Shown piece after piece: positions 17,453 through 26,576 of a stretch of 64,000 nucleotides of DNA; the first letter of the stretch is position 1; every line of letters begins with the position of its first letter. Below the pieces are notes generated by a model. The model ran no database searches and had not been told where the DNA came from. It was given only the letters and a program-made list of their open reading frames with translations. The stretch is from the NCBI RefSeq assembly GCF_041893525.1, contig NZ_CP169068.1, one strand, 5' to 3'. This DNA comes from Phaeobacter bryozoorum (GTDB taxonomy: Bacteria; Pseudomonadota; Alphaproteobacteria; Rhodobacterales; Rhodobacteraceae). The position numbers were made by a program, and so were the translations under genes.

Positions 17453-18520
17453 ATGCGCCCGAAATATCAAAGCGCTTTGGAGACTTTCCGTATAAATCTG
17501 AAGGAACTGGCCGCCCATCTGAACCTGTCACAGACAACGGTCAGCCGTGCGTTGAATGGGTTTCCCGAAGTAAGCGAAGCCACCCGCAGGCGGGTTGCGG
17601 CGGCGGCGGAGCAGCACAACTACCGCCCCAACACCCGCGCCAAGGCGCTGGCAACCGGGCGGGCAATGGCCATCGGCCATGTGATTCCGCTGTCATCGCA
17701 GCATGAGATGGTGAACCCGATCTTTGGCGATTTCATCGCCGGAGCGGGCGAGAGCTACGCCAAGGCCGGCTATGACATGGTGCTGTCGCTGGTCGAGGAC
17801 AGCAAACAGGAAAAGGCCTATCGCGAGATGGCGGCGAAGCGGAACGTCGATGGCATCGTGCTGCATGCGCCGCGCATGTCGGACCCGCGGATTGCACTGT
17901 TGCGCGATATTGGCCTGCCTTTTGCGGTGCATGGCCGGGCCTCCGATCTGGAGGGGCCGTACAGCTGGCTGGATGTGAACAACAAAAGCGCCTTTGAACG
18001 GGCGACACAATTCCTGCTCGATCTCGGGCATCGGCGGATCTGTCTGGTCAATGGTCTGGAGAGCATGGATTTCGCATGGCGCCGTCGCGCAGGCTACGAA
18101 TGCGCGCTGACCGCAGCGGGCATCCCCCTGGATCCCGCGCTGATGTTTGCCGAGGAAATGACCGAGAGCTACGGTCACCGCACCGTCGTACACACTCAGG
18201 CCATGGCCGATCCGCCCACCGCCTATCTGGTGTCGTCGATCATCCCGGCGATGGGTGTGCGCCGCGCAATCGAGGATTCGGGGCGCCAGATGGGGCGCGA
18301 TATTTCGGTGATCACCCATGACGATGATCTCTCCTATCTGCGCAATGGCGATGAGCTGCCGCAATTCACCGCGACGCTTTCTTCTGTGCAGGAGGCCGGC
18401 CGACAGCTGGCCGACCTGCTGCTGGCGCAGATCCGCGATCCGGGTGACGCCCCTTTGACACGCCTGCTGGAAGCGCAGCTGACGGTTGGCCGCTCCACCG
18501 GGCCTGCGCCGTCGCGCTAG
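17453..18520 (+). CDS. aglR: LacI-family regulator of alpha-glucoside use
   Basis: 355 residues. The helix-turn-helix is LKELAAHLNLSQTTVSRALNGFPEV followed by the hinge YRPNTRAKALATGRA, then a periplasmic-binding-like sensor domain to the end. LacI proteins normally begin right before the HTH; here about 17 extra residues precede it and the ATG at 17453 lacks a good ribosome site, so a downstream alternative start (for example TTG 17477) is plausible. It is divergent from aglEFGAK with two operators, and followed 39 bp later by a beta-glucosidase. Confidence 0.9.
   Translation: MRPKYQSALETFRINLKELAAHLNLSQTTVSRALNGFPEVSEATRRRVAAAAEQHNYRPNTRAKALATGRAMAIGHVIPLSSQHEMVNPIFGDFIAGAGESYAKAGYDMVLSLVEDSKQEKAYREMAAKRNVDGIVLHAPRMSDPRIALLRDIGLPFAVHGRASDLEGPYSWLDVNNKSAFERATQFLLDLGHRRICLVNGLESMDFAWRRRAGYECALTAAGIPLDPALMFAEEMTESYGHRTVVHTQAMADPPTAYLVSSIIPAMGVRRAIEDSGRQMGRDISVITHDDDLSYLRNGDELPQFTATLSSVQEAGRQLADLLLAQIRDPGDAPLTRLLEAQLTVGRSTGPAPSR
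17468..17479. promoter_or_regulatory. Second LacI-type operator at the aglR start
   Basis: The same 12-bp core CAAAGCGCTTTG recurs 165 bp to the right, within the first codons of the annotated aglR frame. It may give autorepression or DNA looping with the site at 17299. Its position also hints that the real aglR start lies downstream of it. Confidence 0.7.
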
Positions 18521-18559
18521 ACTCACCGCTGCCCGCACCATCCAATCAGGAGAGCCGCC

Positions 18560-19891
18560 ATGTTACGCAACAGCCGCCAGGACTTCCCCGAGGGTTTTCT
18601 CTTTGGCGCGGCAACCTCAGCCTATCAGATCGAAGGACACGGGTTTGGCGGCGCCGGGGCGACCCATTGGGACAGTTTCGCCGCCACCCCCGGCAATGTA
18701 GTGCGAGCCGAGCACGGCCAGCGCGCCTGCGATCATTACCACCGCTACGCTGAGGATCTGGATCTGGCGGCGGCTGCCGGGTTTGACTGCTACCGGTTCT
18801 CCACCAGCTGGGCGCGGGTTCTGCCCGAGGGGCGTGGCACACCCAACCCCGACGGGCTGGATTTCTACGACCGGCTGACGGATGCGATGCTGGAGCGGGG
18901 GCTGAAACCCTGCGTGACGCTCTACCACTGGGAATTGCCTCAGGCGCTGGCCGATATGGGAGGCTGGCGCAACGCCGATATCGCCAAATGGTTTGGCGAC
19001 TTTACCGCGGTCATCATGGGCCGCATTGGCGACCGGATGTATTCCGCGGCGCCGATCAATGAACCATGGTGCGTAGGCTGGCTGTCGCATTTCCTTGGCC
19101 ATCATGCGCCCGGCCTGCGTGATATCCGGGCAACGGCGCGGGCGATGCACCATGTGATGGTAGCCCATGGCACCGCCATCGAAACGATGCGCGGCCTTGG
19201 CATGGAGAACCTTGGCGCCGTGTTCAATCTGGAATGGGCAGCCCCCGCCGACAACAGCGAGGCCGCCCGGCAGGCCGCTGCGCGCTATGATGCGATCTAC
19301 AATGGCTTTTTCCTTGGCGGTGCCTTTCACGGGCGCTACCCGGATCTGGCGCTGGAAGGGCTGGAACCGCATCTGCCGCACGGCTGGCAGGATGATTTTG
19401 CAACCATCTCAGCCCCCGTCGACTGGTGCGGCCTCAACTACTATACCCGCAAGCTGATTGCGCCGGGCAGCGGCGCCTGGCCCCATTACGCCGAGGTCGA
19501 TGGCCCGCTGCCCAAGACCCAGATGGGATGGGAGATCTATCCGCAGGGGCTTTATGATTTTTTGACCCGGACGGCGCGCGACTATACAGGCGATCTGCCG
19601 CTGATCGTGACCGAAAACGGCATGGCCAACGCGGATATGGTGACAGATGGCACCGTGCCGGACGACGCCCGGATTGCCTTTGTCGATGACCATCTGGACG
19701 CGGTGCGCCGTGCCATTGCGGATGGCGTGCCGGTGCAGGGCTATTTCCTGTGGTCGCTTCTGGACAATTACGAATGGGCGCTGGGGTATGAGAAACGGTT
19801 CGGGCTGATACATGTGGATTTCGACACGCTGACCCGCACCCCCAAGGCATCATACCGCGCGCTGCAATCGGCGTTGGCACCCCGGCCATGA
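18560..19891 (+). CDS. bglA: GH1 beta-glucosidase
   Basis: 443 residues, a full-length glycoside hydrolase family 1 enzyme. Seen: the N-terminal signature FLFGAATSAYQIEG, acid/base Glu in PINEPWCVG, nucleophile Glu in LIVTENGMA, and the C-terminal WSLLDNYEWALGY. It has no signal peptide, so it acts in the cytoplasm on imported beta-glucosides such as cellobiose. GGAG precedes the ATG. It shares the plus strand with aglR and may be cotranscribed, coupling alpha- and beta-glucoside use. Confidence 0.92.
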   Translation: MLRNSRQDFPEGFLFGAATSAYQIEGHGFGGAGATHWDSFAATPGNVVRAEHGQRACDHYHRYAEDLDLAAAAGFDCYRFSTSWARVLPEGRGTPNPDGLDFYDRLTDAMLERGLKPCVTLYHWELPQALADMGGWRNADIAKWFGDFTAVIMGRIGDRMYSAAPINEPWCVGWLSHFLGHHAPGLRDIRATARAMHHVMVAHGTAIETMRGLGMENLGAVFNLEWAAPADNSEAARQAAARYDAIYNGFFLGGAFHGRYPDLALEGLEPHLPHGWQDDFATISAPVDWCGLNYYTRKLIAPGSGAWPHYAEVDGPLPKTQMGWEIYPQGLYDFLTRTARDYTGDLPLIVTENGMANADMVTDGTVPDDARIAFVDDHLDAVRRAIADGVPVQGYFLWSLLDNYEWALGYEKRFGLIHVDFDTLTRTPKASYRALQSALAPRP

Positions 19892-19918
19892 TGCCGGTGC
19901 TTCGATCGCGGGCTAGCG

Positions 19919-21073
19919 TCAGTCCGCCAGCCGCGCTGCCAGCTGGTCCAGCACGCTGAGGCATTGCCCGAGCTGGTCAATGGCGAGGTATTCATCCGCC
20001 TTATGCGCCTGCGCGATGGACCCTGGCCCGCAGACGACCACATCCATACCCAGCGCCTGAAACAAGCCCGCCTCGGTGCCGAAGGGCACCAGATCCGCGC
20101 TCTTGCTGCCCAGCAGCTCCGCCATGATGTCGCGGGCCTCATTCCGCGTGGTGGGGACCAGCCCTGCCACCTCTCCCACCACCTCGGTGTCGATGCTGGC
20201 CTCGGGGTAGACCGCGCGCATGGCAGGCAGCAGAACATCGTGGCAATAGCGTGCCATCGTGTCCTTCACATGGTCGGCGTCGGCCTGCTGGACCGGACGC
20301 ATCTCCCAATCGACCTGCGCCTTTGATGCGATGACATTATGCGCGCTGCCACCGTTGAGCGCACCGATGTTCAGCGTGGTCCAGGGCGGATCAAATCGAC
20401 TGTCCGGCGGGGTACGCTGCTGCAAATCCAGGCGCAGATCGAGCAGGCGGCTGACATAGCGCACCGCGTATTCCACCGCATTGACCCCTCGTGACGGATC
20501 CGACCCGTGACCCTCAAGTCCCTGAAAACGTGTGGTGTATTCGTGGCAGCCTTTGTGGCCCTCAATGATGCGCATACTTGTCGGTTCACCGATCAGGGCC
20601 AGTCGTGGCCTGATCTCGCGGTCGCGCAGCGTCTGAACCAGATGACCGGCACCGACGCAGCCCACCTCCTCGTCGTAGGTAAAGGCGAAATGCAGGGGAC
20701 GCTTGCCGATCTGCCCGGCGAACTGCGGCGCTATGGCGAGGGTCGCCGCGATGAAACCTTTCATGTCGCAGGTGCCGCGTCCGTAGAGCCGCCCGTCGCG
20801 CTCCACCATCGTGAAGGGGTCACTGATCCAGTCCTGATCGGTCACCGGCACCACATCGCTATGGCCTGACAGCACGATCCCGCCATCGGCGTCCGGGCCA
20901 AGCGTGGCGAAGAGATTTGCCTTCTGACCGCTGGCATCAAACAGCACATCAACACTGGCGCCGCAGTCCTCAAGCCGGTTGGCAAGATAGGCAATCATCT
21001 CCAGATTGCTGTCAGCCGAGACCGTTGGAAAGGCAATGAGATCCGACAGGATCCGGGTGGTCTCATCAATCAC
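19919..21073 (-). CDS. M20-family deacetylase (ArgE-like) in an ectoine-type cluster
   Basis: 384 residues of the ArgE/DapE M20 metallopeptidase family. Metal and catalytic motifs: SGHSDVVPV (His, Asp), GRGTCDMKG (bridging Asp), TYDEEVGCVG (general base Glu-Glu), GEPT and the C-terminal AHKADEYL His. Annotated alone it would be acetylornithine deacetylase. Here it is 4 bp after a DoeA-like ectoine hydrolase and cotranscribed with a DoeD-like aminotransferase, so deacetylation of N-acetyl-2,4-diaminobutyrate is a reasonable inference; ArgE activity remains possible. Confidence 0.85.
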   Translation of the reverse strand: MIDETTRILSDLIAFPTVSADSNLEMIAYLANRLEDCGASVDVLFDASGQKANLFATLGPDADGGIVLSGHSDVVPVTDQDWISDPFTMVERDGRLYGRGTCDMKGFIAATLAIAPQFAGQIGKRPLHFAFTYDEEVGCVGAGHLVQTLRDREIRPRLALIGEPTSMRIIEGHKGCHEYTTRFQGLEGHGSDPSRGVNAVEYAVRYVSRLLDLRLDLQQRTPPDSRFDPPWTTLNIGALNGGSAHNVIASKAQVDWEMRPVQQADADHVKDTMARYCHDVLLPAMRAVYPEASIDTEVVGEVAGLVPTTRNEARDIMAELLGSKSADLVPFGTEAGLFQALGMDVVVCGPGSIAQAHKADEYLAIDQLGQCLSVLDQLAARLAD

Positions 21074-21077
21074 CGGC

Positions 21078-22262
21078 TCATCCTTTTATGAACAGTTTCC
21101 GCTCCACTGTGCAGAGCGGTTCGGCGGCGCCGGTGTCGCGGATCAGCAGGGTTTCGGTGGTCTCAAGCCCCCAGCTGTCCATCCAAAGCGCCGGCATAAA
21201 GTGGAACACCATGCCCGGTTGCAGCACGGTGGTGTCTTCGCTGCGGATCGACGCCGTTCGTTCGCCCCAGTCCGGCGGGTAGGACAGGCCAACCGGGTAG
21301 CCCATGCGGCCAGAACGTTCGATGCCGTGTCTGGCCATCACCGCCATAAAGGCATCGGCAATGTCGCAGGTGCGATTGCCTGCGCGCGCCGCCTCGATAC
21401 CGGCGGCGATGCCTTCGATCTGGGCAGCCTCGGTTCGCAGCATCTCCGCCGGAGGAGTGCCGAGGAAGACCGTGCGCGACAGTGGCGCATGATAGCGGCG
21501 ATAGCAGCCGGAGAGTTCAAAGAACGTTGCCTCGCCCGCGCGCATCGGGGTGCCGTCCCATGTCAGATGCGCCGCGGTGGCATCCAGCCCCGAAGGGGTC
21601 AGCGGCACGATGGCGGGATAATCCCCCCAGTCGTCGCCCACGCCGGTGATGCCCGCATAAATAATATCCGCGACCAGATCATTTTTGCGCACCCCGGGTT
21701 CGGCGCGGTCGATGGCGGTCTGGATCACCCGATCGGTGATCCGCGCGGCCTTGCGCATGAAGGTCAGCTCAGCCTCGGTTTTGATCAGCCGTTGCCAGTT
21801 GACCACTCCGGTTGCGTCCTGAAGGTCGGCCTGAGGCAGCTCTGCCGCCAGTACCGCATGTGCCTTGGCTGAATAGTAGTAATTCTCCATCTCGACACCG
21901 ATGCGGGCGCCCTCAAGCCCCTGCGCGCGCAGCCGCTCGGCCAGATCCTGCATCGGATGGCGGTCGATTGATTGAACATAGTGATCGCCGTAGCCGAGAA
22001 GCCTGTCCTGAGCCATCCAGCAGGTGCGGCGGGCCCCCATCATGTCCATATGCCGCCCCCACCAGATCGGGTCATCGTCATGGGTGACGATCACCCCCTG
22101 ATGGACATAGAAGGACCAGCCGTCATAGCCGGTGAGCCAGGCCTGATTGGAGGGATCGGTGACAAAGAGCGCATCCAGACCGGCGGCAGCCATGGCGGCC
22201 CGGGTCTTGGCCAGCCGCTGCTGGTATTCGGATTGCTCAAACGGGGTATTTGGCTTGACCAT
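21078..22262 (-). CDS. doeA: M24-family ectoine hydrolase-like protein (DoeA/EutD)
   Basis: 394 residues of the creatinase/prolidase fold. Highly characteristic DoeA segments are present: SNQAWLTGYDGWSFYVHQG, WWGRHMDMMGARRTCWM, RHPMQDL, VVNWQRLIK, GLSYPPDWGERT and HFMPALWMDSWG. The usual M24 metal-binding Asp pair is not apparent (the segment reads FFELSGCYRRYH), as in creatinase-like members. Ectoine hydrolase opens the ring of ectoine or hydroxyectoine to N-acetyl-diaminobutyrate. It lies 21 bp after the aminotransferase gene and 4 bp before the M20 gene. Confidence 0.83.
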   Translation of the reverse strand: MVKPNTPFEQSEYQQRLAKTRAAMAAAGLDALFVTDPSNQAWLTGYDGWSFYVHQGVIVTHDDDPIWWGRHMDMMGARRTCWMAQDRLLGYGDHYVQSIDRHPMQDLAERLRAQGLEGARIGVEMENYYYSAKAHAVLAAELPQADLQDATGVVNWQRLIKTEAELTFMRKAARITDRVIQTAIDRAEPGVRKNDLVADIIYAGITGVGDDWGDYPAIVPLTPSGLDATAAHLTWDGTPMRAGEATFFELSGCYRRYHAPLSRTVFLGTPPAEMLRTEAAQIEGIAAGIEAARAGNRTCDIADAFMAVMARHGIERSGRMGYPVGLSYPPDWGERTASIRSEDTTVLQPGMVFHFMPALWMDSWGLETTETLLIRDTGAAEPLCTVERKLFIKG

Positions 22263-22283
22263 TTTGTATCTCCCTTCCTGCCC

Positions 22284-23657
22284 TCAGCCCAGAACCGCAG
22301 TGACGGCCCGGTGCGTTGCCGCGACCACCTGATCTGCCTCCTGCCGGGTCAGGCAGAACGGCGGCGCAAAGCCGAGGATATCCCCCTGCGGCATCGCCCG
22401 CGCAATCACGCTGTCCTGCTCTAACAGTTTGGCCGCGATCTGCGGTCCGATCTTGTCACTGGCGTCGAAGAAACGGAGATCATCGCGGTCGGCCACGAAT
22501 TCCACCGCGCAGAGCATCCCCTCGCCGCGCACGTCGCCCACATTGGGATGGTCTCCCAGCGCCTTGCGCATCTCATCATTGAGGTAGGCGCCGATGGCAC
22601 CGGCGTTTTCGACAAGTCCGAGCTGGTCGATCAGATTGAGGTTGGCCACGCCAGCGGCGGCGCCGATGGGATGCGCCGAATACGTCCAGCCATGACCAAT
22701 CGGGCCGTTCTCATCTGTGCCGCGCTCCAGAACCTGCCACATCTTGTCTGACACGATAGAGCCCGACAGCGGCGCATAGGCTGAGGTCAACCCCTTGGCG
22801 ATGGTGATAAGATCGGGTCGCATGCCGTAGTGATCAGAGCCGAACATCGTGCCCAACCGGCCAAAACCGGTCACCACCTCATCCGCGACCAACAGGATAT
22901 CGTGGCGCTCCAGTACCGCCTGAATGGCGGGCCAGTACCCGGCAGGCGGCGGCACGATGCCCCCGGTGCCCAGCACCGGCTCACCGATAAAGGCCGCGAT
23001 GGTGTCGGCCCCCTCCCGCTCGATCAGCGCCTCAAGCTCAGCTACGCAATGGGCGACAAAATCGGCCTCGCTCTGGCTGCGATCCGCACGGCGGAAGTAA
23101 TATGGCGCCTCGGTATGCACCACCTGCGCCAGCGGCAGATCGAATTTGTTGTGAAACAGCTCCAACCCGGTCAGCGACCCCGTCATCAGCCCGGATCCGT
23201 GATAGCCCCGCCAGCGGGAGACGATCTTTTTCTTTTCCGGGCGGCCGAGGATGTTGTTGTAATACCAGATCAGCTTGATGTTGGTTTCATTCGCGTCGGA
23301 CCCGGAAAGGCCGAAATAGACTTTCGACATGTGATTGGGCGCCCGGTCCATGATCATCTTGGCGAGGGTGATCGAGGCCTCGGTGCCATGGCCGACATAG
23401 GAGTGGTAATAGGCCAGATCGCGGGCCTGGGTGGCGATGGCCTCGGCAATCTCAGGGCGACCATAACCGACGTTGACGCAGTAAAGCCCGGCAAAGGCGT
23501 CCAGCATCCGATTGCCGCCGCGATCCTCAATATGGCAGCCACTGCCGCCGATCACCACCCGCTGCGGCAGGTTTCCACGGGCAAATTCGGCAAGATGCGT
23601 GGAAGGGTGGAAAAAACTGTCGCGGTCCCATTGGTCCAGTTGATCGTTGTGCAGCAT
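22284..23657 (-). CDS. doeD: Class III aminotransferase, DoeD-like
   Basis: 457 residues from the ATG at 23657; a longer in-frame extension upstream has no family character. PLP motifs: SGSDANETNIK, RWRGYHGSGLMTGSLTG, LLVADEVVTGFGRLG, and the Lys in TIAKGLTSAYAPLS. The N-terminus WDRDSFFHPSTHLAEFARG is characteristic of the DoeD/omega-aminotransferase group. In ectoine degradation DoeD converts diaminobutyrate to aspartate semialdehyde. It is the first gene of the doeD-doeA-M20 operon. Confidence 0.85.
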   Translation of the reverse strand: MLHNDQLDQWDRDSFFHPSTHLAEFARGNLPQRVVIGGSGCHIEDRGGNRMLDAFAGLYCVNVGYGRPEIAEAIATQARDLAYYHSYVGHGTEASITLAKMIMDRAPNHMSKVYFGLSGSDANETNIKLIWYYNNILGRPEKKKIVSRWRGYHGSGLMTGSLTGLELFHNKFDLPLAQVVHTEAPYYFRRADRSQSEADFVAHCVAELEALIEREGADTIAAFIGEPVLGTGGIVPPPAGYWPAIQAVLERHDILLVADEVVTGFGRLGTMFGSDHYGMRPDLITIAKGLTSAYAPLSGSIVSDKMWQVLERGTDENGPIGHGWTYSAHPIGAAAGVANLNLIDQLGLVENAGAIGAYLNDEMRKALGDHPNVGDVRGEGMLCAVEFVADRDDLRFFDASDKIGPQIAAKLLEQDSVIARAMPQGDILGFAPPFCLTRQEADQVVAATHRAVTAVLG

Positions 23658-23955
23658 GGCTCTGTCCTTGGCTATGGCGGCGCGCCGCCTTTGGTCACAT
23701 GAAGGGAGCCAGTTGCACGCGACAGGCCAGCGGGGCGGCCTGTTTTTGAGCAGAAGAAGGCTCCGCTCACCCGGACAGCAGCGCGCAATGCCTTTATTGC
23801 CAGGGTCGTGCAGCAGTTGGACCATGAGAGACCGGCCGATGGCAACAGATTTTTTTTGCGCCGTGGCTAGGACCGGTGGTCGCCGCCCCTGCCCCGATGG
23901 TCGACGCCGCAGATCTGTTTCCAAACCGCGCGGTATCACAGATTCGACGGCAGCC
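23658..23955. other. 298-bp spacer upstream of doeD
   Basis: No convincing gene. It holds a 7-bp inverted repeat ACAGGCC / GGCCTGT (23722-23743) followed on the plus strand by TTTT, which is the wrong polarity to terminate the minus-strand LacI gene. It may be an operator or leader hairpin for the doeD operon. Confidence 0.4.
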
Positions 23956-24981
23956 CTATCCGGCAGGCGGCGGCGCCAGGGAGTTCCGTCTGACAACAGC
24001 TGTGTTGATGCAGATCGACTGACCGTCGGAGCGGCCTTCAACCATGGCGATCAGCTGTTGAGCCGCCTTGCGCCCCATTTCACGGTGCGGAACATGCACC
24101 GTCGTCAGCGGTGGGCTGACGATCTCCGCCAGTTCAATATCATCAAAGCCGGTTATCGAGACATCCTGCGGCACCGCGATGCCAAGGCGATGCGCCTCGC
24201 CCAGCGCACCGGCTGCAAGGACGTCATTGCCACACATGATCACGGTCGGACGAGGATCACGGGCCATCAACTCAGCAAATGCCCTGGCGCCTTTTTCAAT
24301 TTCGTAGGGGGTTTCGATCAATGTCAGCGCCTGCGGATCGCAGCCCTGCGCCTGGAGGGCATCGCGGACCCCGCTGACGCGGTTCTGTGCCCGGTCATTG
24401 CCTTGCCGGATACCCGAGATCATGGCGATGCGACGGTGACCCGCCGTTAGCACCGCCTGCGCCAGCTCATACATGGCCCCGGTATTGCTGAAGCCGACGG
24501 AGATCTGAGGCAGGTCGGGCGCATATGACCAGGCCACCAGAACCGGCACCTGATGTTTCGCAAGATACTGGTAGATCTTCTCGTCCCGTTCATGGCCAAT
24601 CAGCAGCAGACCGTCGGCCCCGCGCGCAACCAAAGCCCGGATCTGCTCCTCCTCCACGTCTGGGCTGTAGGCGGAGCTGGAGACGAGAAGCGTATAGCCA
24701 TCCTCGCGCAGCTGGTCCTGAAAGGCCTGCAGGCCGCGGGCAAAGATCGCGTTGTCCATGGTGGGAATGATCGCCCCGATGGTGAAGCTGCGTTTGGCAG
24801 CCATCACCCGCGCGGCGAAATTTGGCGTGTACCCCAGCGATTCGACCGCTTCCATCACCCGGTCGCGGGTTGCCTTGATCACCCGATCAGGTGAATTCAG
24901 GCAGCGCGACACCGTCGCGGTGGAAACGCCCGCCGCCTTGGCAACATCGTTAAGTGTTGGAGCTGAGGGGATTTTTCCCAT
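23956..24981 (-). CDS. LacI-family regulator between doe and hps clusters
   Basis: 341 residues. The N-terminal HTH is APTLNDVAKAAGVSTATVSR with the hinge helix YTPNFAARVMAAKRS, followed by a periplasmic-binding-like effector domain. It is divergent from the DHPS operon, and two perfect or near-perfect LacI palindromes lie in the 128-bp spacer just upstream, so it most likely controls the transporter and hps genes and itself. It also lies upstream of the doe operon on the same strand, so a role there cannot be excluded. The effector is unknown. Confidence 0.88.
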   Translation of the reverse strand: MGKIPSAPTLNDVAKAAGVSTATVSRCLNSPDRVIKATRDRVMEAVESLGYTPNFAARVMAAKRSFTIGAIIPTMDNAIFARGLQAFQDQLREDGYTLLVSSSAYSPDVEEEQIRALVARGADGLLLIGHERDEKIYQYLAKHQVPVLVAWSYAPDLPQISVGFSNTGAMYELAQAVLTAGHRRIAMISGIRQGNDRAQNRVSGVRDALQAQGCDPQALTLIETPYEIEKGARAFAELMARDPRPTVIMCGNDVLAAGALGEAHRLGIAVPQDVSITGFDDIELAEIVSPPLTTVHVPHREMGRKAAQQLIAMVEGRSDGQSICINTAVVRRNSLAPPPAG

Positions 24982-25042
24982 GTCTTACCTGCCATGTCTT
25001 TGGCGTATGTTAGCATAAATCGGGGCAGCTGCCAGCTACCAA

Positions 25043-25056
25043 TGTAAGCGCTTGCA
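25043..25056. promoter_or_regulatory. LacI-type operator O1
   Basis: Near-perfect palindrome TGTAAGCGCTTGCA, one mismatch between half-sites. Its centre is exactly 21 bp (two helical turns) from the centre of the next site. Confidence 0.72.
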
Positions 25057-25063
25057 TTATTGA

Positions 25064-25077
25064 TGTAAGCGCTTACA
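25064..25077. promoter_or_regulatory. LacI-type operator O2
   Basis: Perfect palindrome TGTAAGCGCTTACA, located 33 bp before the first plus-strand gene. The same-face spacing with O1 suggests cooperative binding of two repressor dimers. Confidence 0.75.
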
Positions 25078-25109
25078 AATGATGTTGAGATACAAACCGG
25101 GATCTTGCG

Positions 25110-25295
25110 ATGTTTTTGATGGCGTCTGTTTGCGTATTTGTCGTGTTCTTTGCCAATGTTGCCCTCGGCGCGTTTGGCGGCGGCGGCTTCCTGGGCGATG
25201 TCGGCGAAATGGTGGTCCTGTTTGCTGCTTCCATTCTGTTTGTGGCGGCAATTCTCAAACGAGAGGCTGACCAGAAAAATCAAAACGGCAGCTGA
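25110..25295 (+). CDS. Small two-helix membrane protein heading the DHPS operon
   Basis: 61 residues with two hydrophobic stretches (about 2-21 and 31-49: VEMVVLFAASILF-like) separated by a Gly-rich turn GAFGGGGFLGDVG, and a charged tail KREADQKNQ. It lies between the LacI operators and the TRAP binding protein, 23 bp before it and on the same strand. Function unknown; a membrane accessory to the TRAP transporter is a guess from position. An internal ATG at 25122 is an alternative start. Confidence 0.65.
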   Translation: MFLMASVCVFVVFFANVALGAFGGGGFLGDVGEMVVLFAASILFVAAILKREADQKNQNGS

Positions 25296-25318
25296 CGGAT
25301 TTCCAAGGGAGGAAGACA

Positions 25319-26464
25319 ATGACCAATGGCAAGGATGGCCTCAAATCTGCGGAGCGCCGCAATTTTCTGAAACTGGCCTCGACCGGTTCTTTTACTGCGG
25401 CGATGGTCGCAGGGGCTGGCGGTGTGCTCTGGTCCACTGAGGCGGTTGCGCAAACCGCCAAGGAGGAAAAGGAACGTGAGGGTGCTGCCGAGCATATCAT
25501 GACCGTGGCAACCGCCTATGTGCTGGGCGCTTCGCGCAGCTATCCGATCATGCAGCTGGATCTGAAGGAAAACATCCAGAACGCCACCAACGGCAAGGTC
25601 TACGTGAAGCTAGCCCCCGGTGGCCAGCTCGGCGCGGGCGGCGCATTGGTGCAGAAGGTACAGGGCGGCACCATCCAGGCAGCGCAGCATTCGCTGTCAA
25701 ATTTCGCGCCCTTTGCCTCTACCGTAGACCTGATCAACATGCCCTATCTCTGCGGTTCCAACCAGCGGTTCACCAATCTGGTGACCTCAGATTTCTGGAA
25801 CTCGGAGGTGCATCCGAAAGTGGAGGCCGCAGGGTTCAAGGCGCTGTTCTATGTGAACATCGACCCCCGTGTGGTGGCGGTGCGCAAGGGTGGCAACGCG
25901 GTAATGTCACCCGGTGACATGGCCGGGGTGAAATTCCGGGTGCCAGGCTCGAAGATGCTTCAGCAGTATTACCGCATGGTCGGCGCCAATCCGACGCCGG
26001 TGGCCTGGGGCGAGACGCCATCGGCCATCAAACAGGGTGTGGCGGATGCGCTCGATCCATCGGTCGGGGCGCTCTATGTCTTTGGCTTCAAGGATATTCT
26101 CAGCCATGTGACCTTTACCCAGGCGGTGCCGGACAGCCAAGTTTATTCCTGTAATCTGGAATGGTTCAATTCACTGTCCGCCGATGTGCAGGAGGGCGTG
26201 ATGTGGGGGTCTGAAATGACCGCGCATCAGAACCTGTCCAAAGTGCCCTCCGCCCGCGCCTATGCGATGGCGGAACTGACCAAGGCAGGCGTTGAATTCC
26301 ATAGCCTCAGCGACGATCAGCTGGGCGAATGGCAAGAGGCCGGCGGCTATCAGCGCAGCGAATGGGATTCCTTCAAGACCGAGCTGGCAGGCTCAATGGA
26401 CAATTTCGCCAAGCTGGAGGAGGCCGCAGGCACCCAGGGCAAATACTTCGTCCACGACGCCTGA
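25319..26464 (+). CDS. hpsK: TRAP transporter periplasmic binding protein (DHPS type)
   Basis: 381 residues. A twin-arginine-like N-terminus (ERRNFLKLASTGSFTAAMVAGAG) indicates Tat export. The mature part is a DctP-family domain (LGASRSYPIMQ; AGVKFRVPGSKMLQQYYRMVGANPTPVAWGE with the conserved carboxylate-binding Arg). GGGAGG precedes the ATG. It feeds the DctQ and DctM subunits downstream and, from the operon, probably binds 2,3-dihydroxypropane-1-sulfonate. The hpsK name follows the known hpsKLM transporter and is tentative. Confidence 0.82.
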   Translation: MTNGKDGLKSAERRNFLKLASTGSFTAAMVAGAGGVLWSTEAVAQTAKEEKEREGAAEHIMTVATAYVLGASRSYPIMQLDLKENIQNATNGKVYVKLAPGGQLGAGGALVQKVQGGTIQAAQHSLSNFAPFASTVDLINMPYLCGSNQRFTNLVTSDFWNSEVHPKVEAAGFKALFYVNIDPRVVAVRKGGNAVMSPGDMAGVKFRVPGSKMLQQYYRMVGANPTPVAWGETPSAIKQGVADALDPSVGALYVFGFKDILSHVTFTQAVPDSQVYSCNLEWFNSLSADVQEGVMWGSEMTAHQNLSKVPSARAYAMAELTKAGVEFHSLSDDQLGEWQEAGGYQRSEWDSFKTELAGSMDNFAKLEEAAGTQGKYFVHDA

Positions 26465-26576
26465 GCCGGACCGGGCGGGCATCGCGAAGCCCCCCGCCCG
26501 TCCTTATTCCAACAGCCGCCGCCGCAACAGTCTCCCGGGCTGGTTGCGGGGGTGCGCCTGAACCACGGGAACGGCA

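Noticed and set aside
23722..23747. Rho-independent terminator for the LacI gene
   Set aside because: The T-run is on the plus strand, but the LacI gene is transcribed on the minus strand, so polarity is wrong.
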